From: Basidiobolus meristosporus CBS 931.73
Taxonomy: Eukaryota > Basidiobolomycota > Basidiobolomycetes > Basidiobolales > Basidiobolaceae
NCBI GenBank assembly: GCA_002104905.1
Contig: MCFE01000138.1
Coordinates: forward strand, 93,486-157,485
Direction of reading: 5' to 3'
DNA: 64,000 bases
Shown: positions 22,361-32,640 of the stretch, one piece after another
Layout: each line of letters opens with the position of its first letter
Position numbering within the stretch: position 1 is the stretch's first letter
The notes under the pieces: generated by a model
The model's database searches: none
What the model was told of the DNA's origin: nothing
What the model saw: the letters and a program-made list of their open reading frames with translations, nothing else
Translations under genes and position numbers: made by a program

Positions 22361-22819
22361 CTTCTTCAGCCTACACACCGGTGCTTTTACTTTGCAAGTT
22401 ATATCACTACACCTTTGACATCTTGAGTTTGTTGCTTAGTTTAATTCCTAGACTTTTGAATAGTGTTGGTTTTGCCATTGTTGCCTTGCCTGAAGTCAAA
22501 CAAGTCATCTTATTAGCCATATAGATGCTGTTGTTCAAGGCTGCACAACTGAGTACTATTGGAGTGACCAATGTGAGCTACCAAAGGTTCACTATGTGTT
22601 CCTCAGGTGCCCAAGCCAACTAAGCAGTATGAAGTGCTGTGATAGCAGCACTGAGCACAGTTGTCTGGTTAATAGAACTTCTCCATTATATGGATTGACA
22701 AGTACTCATCATTGTCAGAATTAAAGTCATTGTCCTAGTCAAAGCACATCATTTATTCAATCAGGCCATCAGTCTATACTTCAAAGCTGGAACTTTCAAG
22801 TTGTTCAAGTCTCTAAAGT
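22361..22819. other. Gene-free, CpG-poor
   Basis: Nothing recognised. It is the border between the transposon zone and the secreted-gene block; CpG becomes common from about 22.85 kb on. Confidence 0.4.
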
Positions 22820-22824
22820 GTTGC

Positions 22825-23260
22825 GTCAGCTGTGGGCTAAGTATTGGCATTGTAGGTGCAGTGACAAGCTGAGATGATAGATCCAGATTGAGGATGCAAT
22901 CACTGCAACGGTGGGAAGAAAACTGAAAGCAATGTCAGTACATCTGACACGGCAGGTTTGTTCATTCACTTCAATGAAGCCTTGTTGGATGAGGAATAGA
23001 TGTACGGTAACACTACGCATCCTCAATATTTCAGTGTCTGCGTTCATATGCTAGGCAAACTCCATACATTCTGATGAATCATCGTGTAGATCTTCTATGC
23101 TACTCCGTCATAAGATGAGCTATAGAAAATTGAGTTGGTAATCTCCAGTATAACGGTGTCAAACACTTTTCTTCCGGATTGCGCATTTTCTTTGGAGCAT
23201 CTACTTACCCATTGGCCATAGTTATTGAGATGGGATTGTGGTATACAGCATTTTATGCAA
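22825..23260 (-). pseudogene. Gene family G, copy G1 (decayed)
   Basis: On the minus strand, codons for SRCSKENAQSGRKVFDTVILEI and SSSYDG are shared with copy G2 at 33.1-33.3 kb. Stops and shifts occur after this block. The protein is unrecognised; retention of the ENAQSGR(K/R)VFDTVILEI segment in both copies suggests a former coding exon. Confidence 0.4.
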
Positions 23261-23484
23261 AGTTGTGTGCCCACTTAAACATTCAGTTATGTGATCCCAC
23301 TCTTGATTTAGCCTGAGTGTTGCTATTTCTTAAAAATGAACCTTATGCCTAGCTGGTGATTCTCGTAAGTGAGACAGTGCATACACGAAATAGTAATCAG
23401 CATTTAATGTCAACCAAATGCTTTATAGTATAAAGCTAGAAGTAGATCTGAAAAAAGAGAAAGGCGACGTTGGCGATAGTGATG

Positions 23485-24200
23485 CTTAGATGTTCTTGGC
23501 GCAACAGTTCGAGTCCTTAGTACGTGTCTGATATTCGGAGCCACTACAACATGACTTAAGCGTTAGTAAGAGTGGCCGAATGATACTTATATGCTGCCCT
23601 TGTATATTGTTGATGTGACACCACTTTGTGCTGCATATCCAATACTATACGAGATAATCCCTACTCCACCATGCCACTAAATTCCTTGAAAGTTACTGTT
23701 TCCGCACTTGCTCCTCTCCCGCAGCAATCTTTGTTACAACCGCAAATATCATTACCGCCCTTTTGCTGGGTAACCCCACAGACTAGGCTTAAGTTCTCCA
23801 GGCTTTTTCTGTCTTCTAAAAGCGACCCAGGGCGACAAAAAATACGTCAATCCCATTAGTTGCATCAAGAACACGCTTTGCCACGCTTCCACTCTGTGTA
23901 CCTAGGCTTTGAGAAAGCTCCTGGATCATCCTCACGCATTCTGCGAACCTTACTTCCTGTCCAGAATGAAGATGCAAATTCTTCACTACACGTCTTTACG
24001 TTTTTATATAGCTCTACATACTCGGGGGTTGCCGTAGTATTGGGTCGGTTGCGTTCAAGAGGAGCGGCAAAAGAGGATGCAAGTATCATAGCACTGGCTA
24101 AGAGGATATCTTGAGTAGACACTCCTCTACAGCCTTTATATTCGTTATTATATCTTCTTGGTTTGTAAGTCACACAACATGCAACTTTAATATTAATCAC
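23485..24200 (-). pseudogene. Cys-rich multi-exon secreted protein family F, copy F1
   Basis: Assembled from minus-strand exons. The first (about 24115-23866) has a hydrophobic stretch ILLASAMILASSFAAP suggesting a signal peptide, then NVKTCSEEFASSFW. Next come codons for CGVTQQKGGNDICGCNKDCCGRG (23775-23712), then HGGVGIISYSIGYAAQSGV, then GSEYQTRTKDSNCCAKNI and a stop near 23487. The last intron has a perfect CTTACTAAC branch and TTGTAG end (23544). The upstream intron (23677-23711) is only 35 nt with a GC donor, 18 nt shorter than in F2. A stop at 23866 and loss of a Cys relative to F2 indicate decay. Function unknown. Confidence 0.5.
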
Positions 24201-24645
24201 GCTTGGGAAGAACCCAGGGATGATTTAAACAGTCTAGTTCATCCGGTATAAAGTAGCACTTTTCTAGGATTGGATTCATTACTAAGCCGTATCTCTTACA
24301 TTTGTGCATCGATAACAACAGTGTCGTGAACGACCATTACTCACTACTCAGTATCATCTAGACAATTGCTCCGTTTACAACTGGTTTATTGACCATTACA
24401 TAGGAAAAGATCTATGTACTTCGTCTTTGAGGCATCCATTGAATTTCAGTTTAATTTAGTCTGCCAAACCCGGGATTTTGTATTTATTGATCGTAAATTC
24501 AATTGCCATATCTTCATTATGAAAAGACACTGATGGGTAACGACAAAACAATAGGTAAAGATACTTTATGCTGCTTGCTTCGAGTGATGGTAGTACTTCA
24601 AGAATATTTCCTTTCAAACTCTTTCGTATGGACTAAGTACAAGCT
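24201..24645. other. Intergenic upstream of tRNA-Leu
   Basis: No gene. Parts (GTCTAGTT.ATCCGG at about 24231) recur at 52617, showing that the duplication carrying the tRNA began here. Confidence 0.4.
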
Positions 24646-24727
24646 GGTGAGGTGGCCGAGTGGTCTAAGGCGCTGCGTTCAGGTCGCAGTCTCTTCGGAG
24701 GCGTGGGTTCGAACCCCACCCTCATCA
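24646..24727 (+). tRNA. tRNA-Leu (anticodon CAG)
   Basis: 82 nt cloverleaf. Acceptor GGTGAGG pairs with CCTCATC (one G-U), D stem GCC/GGC with AGTGGTCTAA loop, anticodon stem CTGCG/CGCAG with loop TTCAGGT giving CAG, a short variable arm TCTCTTCGGAGGC typical of class II tRNA-Leu, T arm GTGGG-TTCGAAC-CCCAC, discriminator A. No intron. A short TTTT terminator follows at about 24732. A and B box internal promoter sequences (TGGCCGAGTGG; GGTTCGAAC) are intact. Confidence 0.95.
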
Positions 24728-25097
24728 TCTATTTTACTCTTAGCTTGCACAAAAATGATAAGAGGAAATATCACAATGCTAACAGTCACTGAGCAGTCTG
24801 TCAATCTCGAATCTTTGTGTTACCTAAGTCAATCCGGTAACCCTGCCAGACACACTCTCTAATATCAAACTTTTCGGTGGAGGGCAGCATCACTAAAGAC
24901 TGAGGGTGAGTATGTTAGTACGTAAGCGAAAATCTAATATTAATGCCCGCAGCTCTGATCATGATACAGGTGTGTGCAAGTAAAAAGCTAATCACAAGTA
25001 ACAACAAGTATAAGAATGTCATTTGGATTTTATTGATTGAGAATTTTCAGTTGTAGCGTGGTGATGACTACCTACATCTTCAGCTCATGTCATCGCA

Positions 25098-25595
25098 CTA
25101 ATTGTATTGAACGTTTTGCTCTGGACAATCTTCTACGCATTGCATCTCTGCCACAGGGGTTGTGTATTGTATATCTTGGGTGGGCTGCATCAGGACGTAG
25201 GGAGAGAAAGAACTATCTTCCAAGTGTTCCGCTCCCTTTTGCTTAGCATATTCTAATGCATTGGCCCTACCCTCCAGTTCGAGACTGGGCCCTGCTTGAT
25301 ACTTGACATTGAAGCCTTTGTTGCTGTTGGCGTTAGCAATGTTCAGGTTATCGTGCTTTCTGGTCACCGTGGTGAAAACCTGGCGCAATAACGGGGATTC
25401 GACATTCGTCGTCTTAACGACAGGCAAAACTCGAGCGTTTTGGTAGCAACCGCTCGCATACTGTGCACATGGTAAGCTGCGATAATGAACCCCTCTATAC
25501 TCGCGAGTACATGGAGAAGAACAGCCGATTGGGGCAGCAACGGCAACTTGAAGAGCGGCAAGGCTTAGAATCACTGCTACGGTAGTAGAGCGCAT
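25098..25595 (-). CDS. Small secreted protein family A, copy A3 (intact)
   Basis: 165 residues. Signal peptide MRSTTVAVILSLAALQVAVAA, then PIGCSSPCTREYRG with paired cysteines, two more cysteines (SLPCAQY, SGCYQN), the block SPLLRQVFTTVTRKHDNLN, QAGPSLELEG, EYAKQKGAEHLED, and a final CVEDC pair before the stop. TATATA at 25637-25642, about 42 nt upstream of the start, in a conserved ATATAGCATGGGA context also seen before A1 and A2. B3 lies 375 bp upstream on the same strand. Differs widely from A1 in the Cys-flanking regions while the central block is almost unchanged. Confidence 0.8.
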   Translation of the reverse strand: MRSTTVAVILSLAALQVAVAAPIGCSSPCTREYRGVHYRSLPCAQYASGCYQNARVLPVVKTTNVESPLLRQVFTTVTRKHDNLNIANANSNKGFNVKYQAGPSLELEGRANALEYAKQKGAEHLEDSSFSPYVLMQPTQDIQYTTPVAEMQCVEDCPEQNVQYN

Positions 25596-25969
25596 GCTGA
25601 AGAATAGCTGAGAAATAAGCTAGTTGCATAGGCCGCTATATAGCATGGGAGGCTATATAATAAGGTTAAGTCGAGGGCATAAAGTGAGTCTTGTTAGATT
25701 GCGCATGTTTTCCATTCTGTTATTGACTTTATCGAGGAAGCCTGTAACATATAAAACACATGCACTGGAATGACAGCCTCTGTATATATATATATGGTTC
25801 TATCACCGCTGCCCATACTTCTCTTCAATACTCACAATGACATTGTGTACAACGATAAGTGCCACTGTTTCTGTGTGTGCATATCAGAAAATTCTTGAGT
25901 ACTTGTACATCATCAGCATACCGAGTAATATGTTGCTCATTTTATTTCGTAAGTTTACTTTTACTAGAC

Positions 25970-26515
25970 TTAATGTCTGTTTCCACTGAAATATCTAACT
26001 TTGAAGTGGCGACGAGCAGATCTCTTATACTTCTTGTACCCACCTCTAAGCGCACGCGCTGCTGGCTGAGTGATGATAATTTGTGGCTGTTGCTGCTTGG
26101 GCTGGTACAGGGTTTGATCAATGACCTGCGCTTGGTCGAACTGGTTTGAGTTGGACAAGGCATTGGCTTTACTGGAGGAATGGCCATTGATTTTGTCCAG
26201 CAAAGCTTGGGATGGTTGAAGATTGGAAATATCGAACCCTTGCAACCCAGAGAATCCTGGCTGCTCACCCGAAGTCTCGCTTGTCTGCATTGGCTCACTC
26301 ATCTCCGAATCATCCCCCTCCTCAGTTGACGGCTGGTATTCTTGACTGGGGGCCGAAGTGTCCTGATAACAAGCACCCTGTTGTTCGACGCATGGCTCAT
26401 TGGTGAAGGCTACCTGGGAGTCACCGAGTGGGGTAGCGGAGATTGCTTGCAACGAAGCGATGGCGGAAGCTAGCAAGAGGAAGGAAAGCTGCATGACTGG
26501 CTGGTGGAGTCTCAT
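25970..26515 (-). CDS. Small secreted protein family B, copy B3
   Basis: 181 residues. The first ATG (26515) gives MRLHQPVMQLSFLLLASAIASLQAISA; the Met at residue 8 (MQLSFLLLA) aligns with the start of B1 and may be the real start. Mature part has two cysteines (NEPCVEQQGACYQD), an acidic middle, FDISNLQPSQALLDKINGHSS, ALSNSNQFDQAQVIDQTLYQP, QPQIIITQPAARALRGG and a basic tail KKYKRSARRHFKVRYFSGNRH with a conserved Lys-Arg. The duplicate B5 at 45.9 kb is about 95% identical. Kex2 cleavage at YKR-SA would release a cationic peptide of about 17 residues (inference). Confidence 0.8.
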   Translation of the reverse strand: MRLHQPVMQLSFLLLASAIASLQAISATPLGDSQVAFTNEPCVEQQGACYQDTSAPSQEYQPSTEEGDDSEMSEPMQTSETSGEQPGFSGLQGFDISNLQPSQALLDKINGHSSSKANALSNSNQFDQAQVIDQTLYQPKQQQPQIIITQPAARALRGGYKKYKRSARRHFKVRYFSGNRH

Positions 26516-27752
26516 GCGAATTTTGACGATTTATATCACCTCGATCCCACTCAATTAGGCTTTGTTCATAGCACTAGCTTTATGCGAGCTAGATTGATTT
26601 AACCTTTGCTACTTTACCTCTTCGTACCAAGGCTTCAAAGTGTGAAGAATGAGGGAGATCTGGTCAATGATATCCTTAATATCGTTCAAAATTCTCTCAG
26701 TTTTTGCAATAACTATCCGTGTTAGTAAGGACTTTGGTAATTTTTTACTAATGAGCTTGAGGGTTACCGTCGAGAAAGTCCAAGGTCATTGCGGTCAATT
26801 TCAATGGGGTTTGGTACTCCTTTGTATCAGTGTAGTACTGTAAGCTTAACATGCACTTTTGGTATTGTTATTCCATCTTTAAGGCAAGTATCTCTTACGA
26901 TAGTCCTGTCATTGCCTGGAAGGTATTGTCCTTTGGTAGTGCTGTTTTCTTGCTATACACATGCTTAAATATATTGCTGATCTGACCCTGCCTCAACTGG
27001 AGAGCAGCCACCACAGTCAAGCTTTGGGGCAGGCTTATTAAATTAACCTGTTATTACAAGAACCTAGGGTTGTCGCTGATTGGTGAACAATACGACTGTC
27101 ATGGGGTGTACAGCACAGTACAGGCGAGAATAAATTGATCAGCTGTTTGCCAAGAGTTGGGGATATTGAGTGGATAGTGCTTGGGATAGTTGAGGCTGCC
27201 TTGGAATTTCTTGTTGTAGTACACGCGTTTTCAATTAGTTATTTGTCAAGAAACAAGCCAAATGTGACTGTTCACTTTATTCGTGTTACGCTTTATCTAT
27301 GCTGCTACAATCGATAGCTTGGATGGCGATGCTTTCTTGCAAGACACATGCACTTATCTATTGCAAACTTTACCCTGCCACAGATGGAGTACAGCGTCGG
27401 ATTAAGAGCTCAGCCACCGACTACCACGGTCATTCTTTTGGGCAGGTCGATTATTTAACCTGTTATTTCAAGAACAGACTCATTGCTGATTGGTGCAAAT
27501 CCTTGTCACCAATGACCGGCATGGTGCATAGAGACGGTGCCGGCAAGAAGGAAATATTCATGGATGTGTTTAGCTAGTACTGGTTTCCTCAGGTAATGTT
27601 GCAGATTTGGCCTCAACTGTAACCATTCATGATTTCTGGATCATTTCTCCAAGCTTGGCCTAAGACTCAGCACTTTAGGTGGGAAGCCGCTATACTTAGT
27701 AGAAAAGGGCACATGAAGCAGCCAACACTAAGCCACCACCTGGATAAGGTGA
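26516..27752. other. Intergenic between B3 and H1, possible small gene remnants
   Basis: Almost identical to 46441-47719, so conservation alone says little. On the minus strand about 26640-26860 encodes a helical stretch (KLPKSL..R..IAKTERILNDIKDIID) kept in both copies. On the plus strand 27299-27577 is open for 92 residues with several cysteines. The segment at 26990-27100 is repeated at 27395-27510 (shared TAACCTGTTATT.CAAGAAC and GCTGATTGGTG). None is firm enough to call. Confidence 0.35.
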
Positions 27753-27758
27753 TATAAA
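27753..27758 (+). promoter_or_regulatory. TATA box of H1
   Basis: GATATAAAGCAGCAG lies 56 nt before the H1 start. The same GATATAAAGCAGCAG stands before H2 (47720-47725) and H3 (ATATAAAGCAGCAG, 48709-48714), making it the best-conserved promoter element of the window. Confidence 0.7.
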
Positions 27759-27813
27759 GCAGCAGGTGTGGGCTTGTCAGTCTCAAGACTTATTGCACTC
27801 CACTTTCTCAGCC

Positions 27814-28032
27814 ATGGTATCCGATCAAGAAGCCCGTTTGTATTCTGCCGATGTCAGAGAAGAAATTGCCAGAGCCAAGAGAGCTAACAACGGGAACTAC
27901 GCCTCAGTCACAGTCAAAGGGATTCGCTGGACTTGGAGAGGACCCGGAACTGGCGAGCTGTCCTTCAAGCAGATCCTCGAAGGAAGAAAGGGGACCGCCT
28001 GCGTGGATAGCCAGACATGGGTAATCTCGTAG
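27814..28032 (+). CDS. 72-aa basic protein family H, copy H1
   Basis: Starts at ATG 27814 (MVSDQEARLYS), because the frame upstream is not conserved and this ATG follows the TATA box and a CAGCC context shared by all three copies. Charged helical first half (ADVREEIARAKRANNGN), then a strand-like SVTVKGIRWTWRGPGTGELSFKQ segment and a single Cys near the end. No signal peptide or membrane segment, so cytosolic or exported by another route. H2 is nearly identical; H3 has a different end. No family recognised. Confidence 0.6.
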   Translation: MVSDQEARLYSADVREEIARAKRANNGNYASVTVKGIRWTWRGPGTGELSFKQILEGRKGTACVDSQTWVIS

Positions 28033-29108
28033 GGTTTGGTTGGTGCCTACTTAGCCGGTGGACTCTTGGAGATATTGCTGTTATGGATATTTAGCTGAAG
28101 CATTGTGAAATAAATGAGTTCAAATCCGCGTTCCTTTGACCCAGCTGTATTATGCTCATTGCACTGTGAGCATCTAACATATGTGTGAACTGCTACTTTG
28201 ATCAGATATACGTGTACAACTGCCGTGTACAGGCATCCGTTCCAGCAATCAGTATCGTGTTGCACGCTCCGCACTTCTGAAGACAATCCTTTTCTGTTGC
28301 GGTCAATATGATATGGCACCCCTGAGGTCTTTGCTTTTGCCTTAGTAGCGTTGGCTTCCTTTAGAAAAGGCTTTGTTTAATTTCTGTTACCAAACAACCT
28401 AGAACTCAACGTATATCCTAAATAACCTTGAGACCGTTAAGCATCTATCAGCCGGACGCCACTTTGAATCTGCAACAGCTATTGCGCTGATCTTTGTAAG
28501 TGCTGAAGAAATCAACGTGTTTCTAAGCAGGAAACATAGATTATCTAGAACTCTTATTTTGAGTACTCCTGCAGCCATATAGGTATTTTGCTAGATTTGT
28601 TTTACCCTGATATCACGCAAATACTGTCTATTGGCAGTTTATGTATTTGGGAGCTTGCCTGTAGTCTAAGTGATCCTAATAGGGTGAATAGGGTGAGTAG
28701 GGTGAATAGGGTGAATAGGGTGAATAACCTTTCACAAGATTTGGTAATATGCTATCATGAAATTCACACACAAGTATTACTGTTGGAAGCACTAGTCTAG
28801 GTTGATGATTCTATAAACAGAATAGCAAGCATCAAACAGAAGCACTAAGACTAATTAGTGATTATAATGGGATCCCAGGCCCTGACCTTATGGGAATAAA
28901 TAGTCACATACATCTACTAGTGTATTTATACTTATTGTCCAGCATCCACCAGAGGTTTTTGACAGAGTAGCACTTTTATTTATACCGTTGTAAATGATGT
29001 GTAGCATGTATGGTTAGAATACCCCAACATACACTGTTTACTTCTTTATCCAGCTACTTTGTATACTTGCATTATTTCTAGCATTCAACATTGAACGTAT
29101 TGGATTTA
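28033..29108. other. Intergenic with a 9-bp minisatellite
   Basis: No gene supported. 28050-28200 and 28800-29108 recur at 48.0-49.15 and 49.6-49.85 kb. Contains the minisatellite listed separately. Confidence 0.4.
28681..28725 (+). repeat. 9-bp tandem repeat (AGGGTGAAT)5
   Basis: Five units, one with a G for A change. The paralogous place at about 49211 has only one or two units (GGGGGTGAATAGGCTGAAT), so the repeat expanded after the duplication. Confidence 0.85.
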
Positions 29109-29291
29109 TTAATCATCAGATACAGCATCTTTGGCCAGACTTGCATCCAGTGTCCCAGAACACGGATCTCCAACGCACAAGGAGCCTCTTGAGTTCCCTT
29201 GGGCTTGGCACGAGAGAGCATCTACGGAGCCGGAACTGGAGCTGGCCACAAGGAAGGCGACCATCAAGGAGACTGCAAATTTCTTCATCAT
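29109..29291 (-). pseudogene. Six-Cys secreted peptide family D, copy D1 (22-bp deletion)
   Basis: The signal peptide and first two cysteines equal D2 (MMKKFAVSLMVAFLVASSSS..., LSCQAQGNSRGSLC). Then 22 bp present in D2 and D3 (the GGTGGGGCAGCTACCGG region) are missing at about 29175, shifting the frame so that the last three cysteines are lost and the end reads TLDASLAKDAVSDD. The original CCI and stop codons can still be read in another frame at 29115-29130. TATATA at 29346-29351 is intact, so a truncated secreted product could still be made. Confidence 0.65.
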
Positions 29292-29763
29292 TGTTTTGAT
29301 TGAGAGCTTAGTGTGTGAATGATGTCTAGCAGCAAGGTTAGCTCAATATATAGGCGTCATTTCCCCATTGTTGCACATACTTTCGTCGATAGTCGCTGTG
29401 GCTAGCTCTACATATGGTTGTGCAAGAGAAGAAGGTTACCTGGGTAATGTAAACCAGCTCAGAAGGTTACCTTGGTAATGTAAACCAGTTCCAGGAAATT
29501 ATATGTATTGATGGCCAACATCAAAAGAGCAGTAGCATTGAAATGGTATTTCTCGTATGGCATAGTGTCACCTCTTTATTCAAACATATAAATGATGCGG
29601 CAATAATATGCAAAATCAAAGGTAGCAATCCTTGAACTGGGCTGCTCATCACATTTTGTGCCACACAGCTTTTGCCGTGCAATACACTCATCTACAAAGA
29701 ATGTTCTAAATGCAGTACCACACGGCTGAAAGTAAGCCTTCCCTGTTAGTTTCAAGTGTAGAA

Positions 29764-30004
29764 CTACTTTGCCGATAGTTCATTAGATAATTTATTAGGT
29801 AGATACAACATCTTTGGTGTCCCGGAATACCAACCTTTGACCAATACCTGAAGGGCGCAAGTAGAGAGTGTCAGCACAGCTGGCCTCAATAATAGCAGGT
29901 AAGGAGAGTTGCAACATGTAAAGTAACCAAGTACTCTTGAAGCATGTGCAATATAGGTCATTACGTACACTGCTAATTATCCTTCCTCTGTGCAAAGCAC
30001 TCAC
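29764..30004 (-). pseudogene. Family D relative D'1 (decayed)
   Basis: The 3' part (GGTTGGTATTCCGGGACACC, then GATGTTGTATCTACC) aligns with the end of D2 (GGTTGGAGATCCGTG..., GATGCTGTATCTGATG), but with a deletion of about 20 bp and a shifted frame. An open frame of 69 codons exists and is also open in D'2, although its protein does not match D. Interpreted as a decayed copy between D1 and D2. Confidence 0.4.
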
Positions 30005-30389
30005 TCAACGGTTGTTGTGGCTAGGCAGTCTGTAACAATGGAATATGTAAACCAGCTCTATACACGAATAACAATGTAATGGTTACATTCACTCTACTTA
30101 TTGACAGTTATAGCAATCATGATATACAGCATTGTTGCTTATACAGTGTAAATGATATATAGCACTGTGGCAAACAACAGTTCAATAGATGGTTCCCAAT
30201 ACAGTTGCACATATTAAGCCCCAAAGATGAGACCAGCATATTTTGCTATACTATTGACTCCCATTATACTGCTATATAGTTGCTTCTTGCTTCTTAAGCA
30301 CTAATCTCCGTATATACAATACGGCTTGTCTCTAGCATCTGCATTGTCATGTGTACGTTCCACATTGAACGTACTGGATTTATTAATCA

Positions 30390-30587
30390 TCAGATACAGC
30401 ATCTCTGGCCGGACTTGCATCCGGTATCCCAGAGCACGGATCTCCAACCGGTGGGGCAGCTACCGGAAACGCACAAGGAGCCTCTTGAGTTCCCTTGGGC
30501 TTGGCACGAGAGAGCATCTACGGAGCCGGAACTGGAGCTGGCCACAAGAAAGGCGACCATCAGGGAGACTGCAAATTTCTTCATCAT
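30390..30587 (-). CDS. Six-Cys secreted peptide family D, copy D2
   Basis: 65 residues. Signal peptide MMKKFAVSLMVAFLVASSSS-GSVDA, predicted cleavage after Ala25, mature part of about 40 residues. Cysteines are spaced C-x10-C-x4-C-x12-C-x5-C-C, ending CCI. Six cysteines with a terminal CC pair resemble the beta-defensin layout, except for a longer first loop; homology is not claimed. TATATA at 30643-30648, AATAAA just after the stop. Part of a tandem array with a period of about 1.28 kb (D1, D2, D3). Likely a secreted disulfide-stabilised peptide; target unknown. Confidence 0.78.
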   Translation of the reverse strand: MMKKFAVSLMVAFLVASSSSGSVDALSCQAQGNSRGSLCVSGSCPTGWRSVLWDTGCKSGQRCCI

Positions 30588-30839
30588 TGTTTTGATTGAG
30601 AGCTTAGTGTGTGAATGATGTCTAGCAGCAGGGTTGGCTCAATATATAGGCGTCATTTCCACATTGTTGTACATACTTTCGTCGATAGTCGCTGTGGCTA
30701 GCTCTACAAATGGTTGTACATGAGAAGAAGGCTACCTGGGTAATGTAAACCAGTTCCACAGAGCTGCAGCATTGAGATGATGTTAATACACAAAAACAAA
30801 TTGGCAATCCATGAACCGGGTTGCTCATCAGACATGCTA

Positions 30840-30922
30840 TTGTGTAGTGGTAGTCCTACACCAATAAAGCATCTTTGGCCTCTAACTGGAAAGTAAATCA
30901 AGACCTCAAGATGCATAGACAA
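30840..30922 (-). pseudogene. Family D relative D''1 (fragment)
   Basis: Codons for V-RGQRCFI match the GQRCCI end of D2, in an otherwise unrelated frame. A second copy (RDQRCLI) lies at about 32160-32243. Both sit at the same offset from D2 and D3, so they belong to the repeating unit. Confidence 0.3.
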
Positions 30923-31302
30923 TCTCGATAATTACGTTTACTGTAACATGTACATTCCATGACTGTTGTGGCTAAGCAGTCTGTGACAACGGAATGAGTG
31001 TGGGTACATTGATTACAGTCAAATCTACCATTTGAGACTTAAAGCGGTAATGATATTCAATCGGGATATGCAAAGTCCTAGGTAACACTGTCGCTTATAA
31101 AGCATAAATGAATCTTGATTTTTAGGCCTAGATGCTGCTATTTGCAATAACACGCAAGTATTTGATATAACTTTAGTGTTTGTAACGATTTGCATTGATT
31201 TTGCTACAAGTAAATATAGATATGAGATTGCTGTCCCACTTGGGAATTGAAATATGTTGTGTTCTTTACGACGACTTAGCCGATAATTCATTAGATAATT
31301 TA

Positions 31303-31512
31303 TTACGTAGATACAACATCTTTGGTGTTCCGGAATATCAAACTTTGACTTACGCCTGAAGGGCGCAAGTAGAGAGTGTCAACACAACTGGCCTCCATAA
31401 TGGCAGGTAAGGAAAGTTGTAATATGTAAAGTAAGCAAGTCCTCTTGACGCATGAGCAATACAGGACATCATGTACACTGTTACTTATCCTTCCTCTGTG
31501 CAAAACACTCAC
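31303..31512 (-). pseudogene. Family D relative D'2 (decayed)
   Basis: Duplicate of D'1. The 69-codon frame is open here as well (SVLHRGRISNSVHD..., ending TKDVVST) with about a quarter of residues changed. The open frame in both copies leaves a small chance that it is a real gene on its own. Confidence 0.4.
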
Positions 31513-31664
31513 TCACATAAAGAGGAGGCTAGCATATTTTGCTACACTTTGGCCATAGTTACTGCTTGCTTCTTAAGCGCCAATCTCCGAATACTCTGTC
31601 CTGTTTCTAGCATCTGCATTATTGTGTGTAAATTCAACATTGAACATATTGGATTTATTAACTA

Positions 31665-31862
31665 TCAGATACAGCATCTTTGGCCAGACTTGCATCCAGT
31701 ATCCCAGAACACGGATCTCCAACCGGTGGGGCAGCTACCGGAAACGCACAAGGAGCCTCTTGAGTTTCCTTGGGCTTGGCACGAGAGAGCATCTACGGAG
31801 CTGGAACTGGAGCTGACCACAAGGAAGGCGACCATCAAGGAGACAGCAAATTTCTTCATCAT
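31665..31862 (-). CDS. Six-Cys secreted peptide family D, copy D3
   Basis: 65 residues, identical in length and cysteine spacing to D2, with a few substitutions: one Val for Ala and one Ser for Gly in the signal region, Phe for Leu in the long loop (SVFWDTGC). TATATA at 31918-31923. A second 30-bp direct repeat upstream (AGGCTACCTGGGTAATGTAAACC twice at 32000-32060) also occurs upstream of D1 but is single upstream of D2. Confidence 0.78.
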   Translation of the reverse strand: MMKKFAVSLMVAFLVVSSSSSSVDALSCQAQGNSRGSLCVSGSCPTGWRSVFWDTGCKSGQRCCI

Positions 31863-32640
31863 TGTTTTGATTGAGAGCTTAGTGTGTGAATGATGTCTAG
31901 CAGCAAGGTTAGCTCAATATATAGGCGTCATTTCCCCATTGTTGCACATACTTTTGTCAATAGTCGCTGTGGCTAGCTCTACAAATGGTTATGCAAGAGA
32001 AGAAAGTTACCCGGGTAATGTAAACCAGCTCAGAAGGCTACCTGGGTAATGTAAACCAGTTCCACAAAGCTGCAGCATTATGGCATAGTGGTACAGAGTT
32101 AATGTGGTATTAATACACAAAATCAAAATCCATAAACCGGGTTGCTCATCAGATATGCTATTGTGTAGGGGTAGTTCTACACCAATAAGGCATCTTTGGT
32201 CTCTAACGGGAAAGTAAATCAGGACCTCGAGATGCATAGACAATGTTGATAATTACGTTTACTGTAGCATGTACATTCTATGGCTGTTGTGGCTAAGCAG
32301 TCTGTAACAATGGAATGAGAGTGAATACCGTTTGAGACTTAAAGCGGTAATGATATTCAATCAACATATGCAACGCCCTAGGTAGCACTGTCGCTTATAA
32401 AGTATAAATGATATATAACATTGTTGCACATGGTCTGCGATAAACACTAGCTAGAGAACCCCAAAAATACCGATGAATCTTGATTTTAAATCTAGATGCC
32501 GCTATTTGCAATAACACGCAAGTGTTTGTTGGATGACTCTTTGATTTTTCGTCATTCCACATACAAGTAAATATAGATATGACTAAGTGGTATGCAATGG
32601 CTTTGTGGATAAGAAGCTTACTACTTTTCATTCATTAAAG

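Larger units (their letters stand above)
29040..32640. repeat. Tandem array of the D unit (period about 1.28 kb)
   Basis: D1, D2 and D3 start 1281-1296 bp apart and share the surrounding sequence, including promoter (CAATATATAGGCGTCATTTCC), the GTAATGTAAACCAG words, D' segments, and AAGCGGTAATGATATTCAATC blocks. A fourth D 3' end survives at 49.8 kb, so the array or part of it was copied there too. Confidence 0.7.

Noticed and set aside
28681-28725. Interstitial telomere at 28.68 kb
   Set aside because: The unit is AGGGTGAAT (9 bp), not TTAGGG, and the paralogous site shows local expansion rather than a chromosome end.
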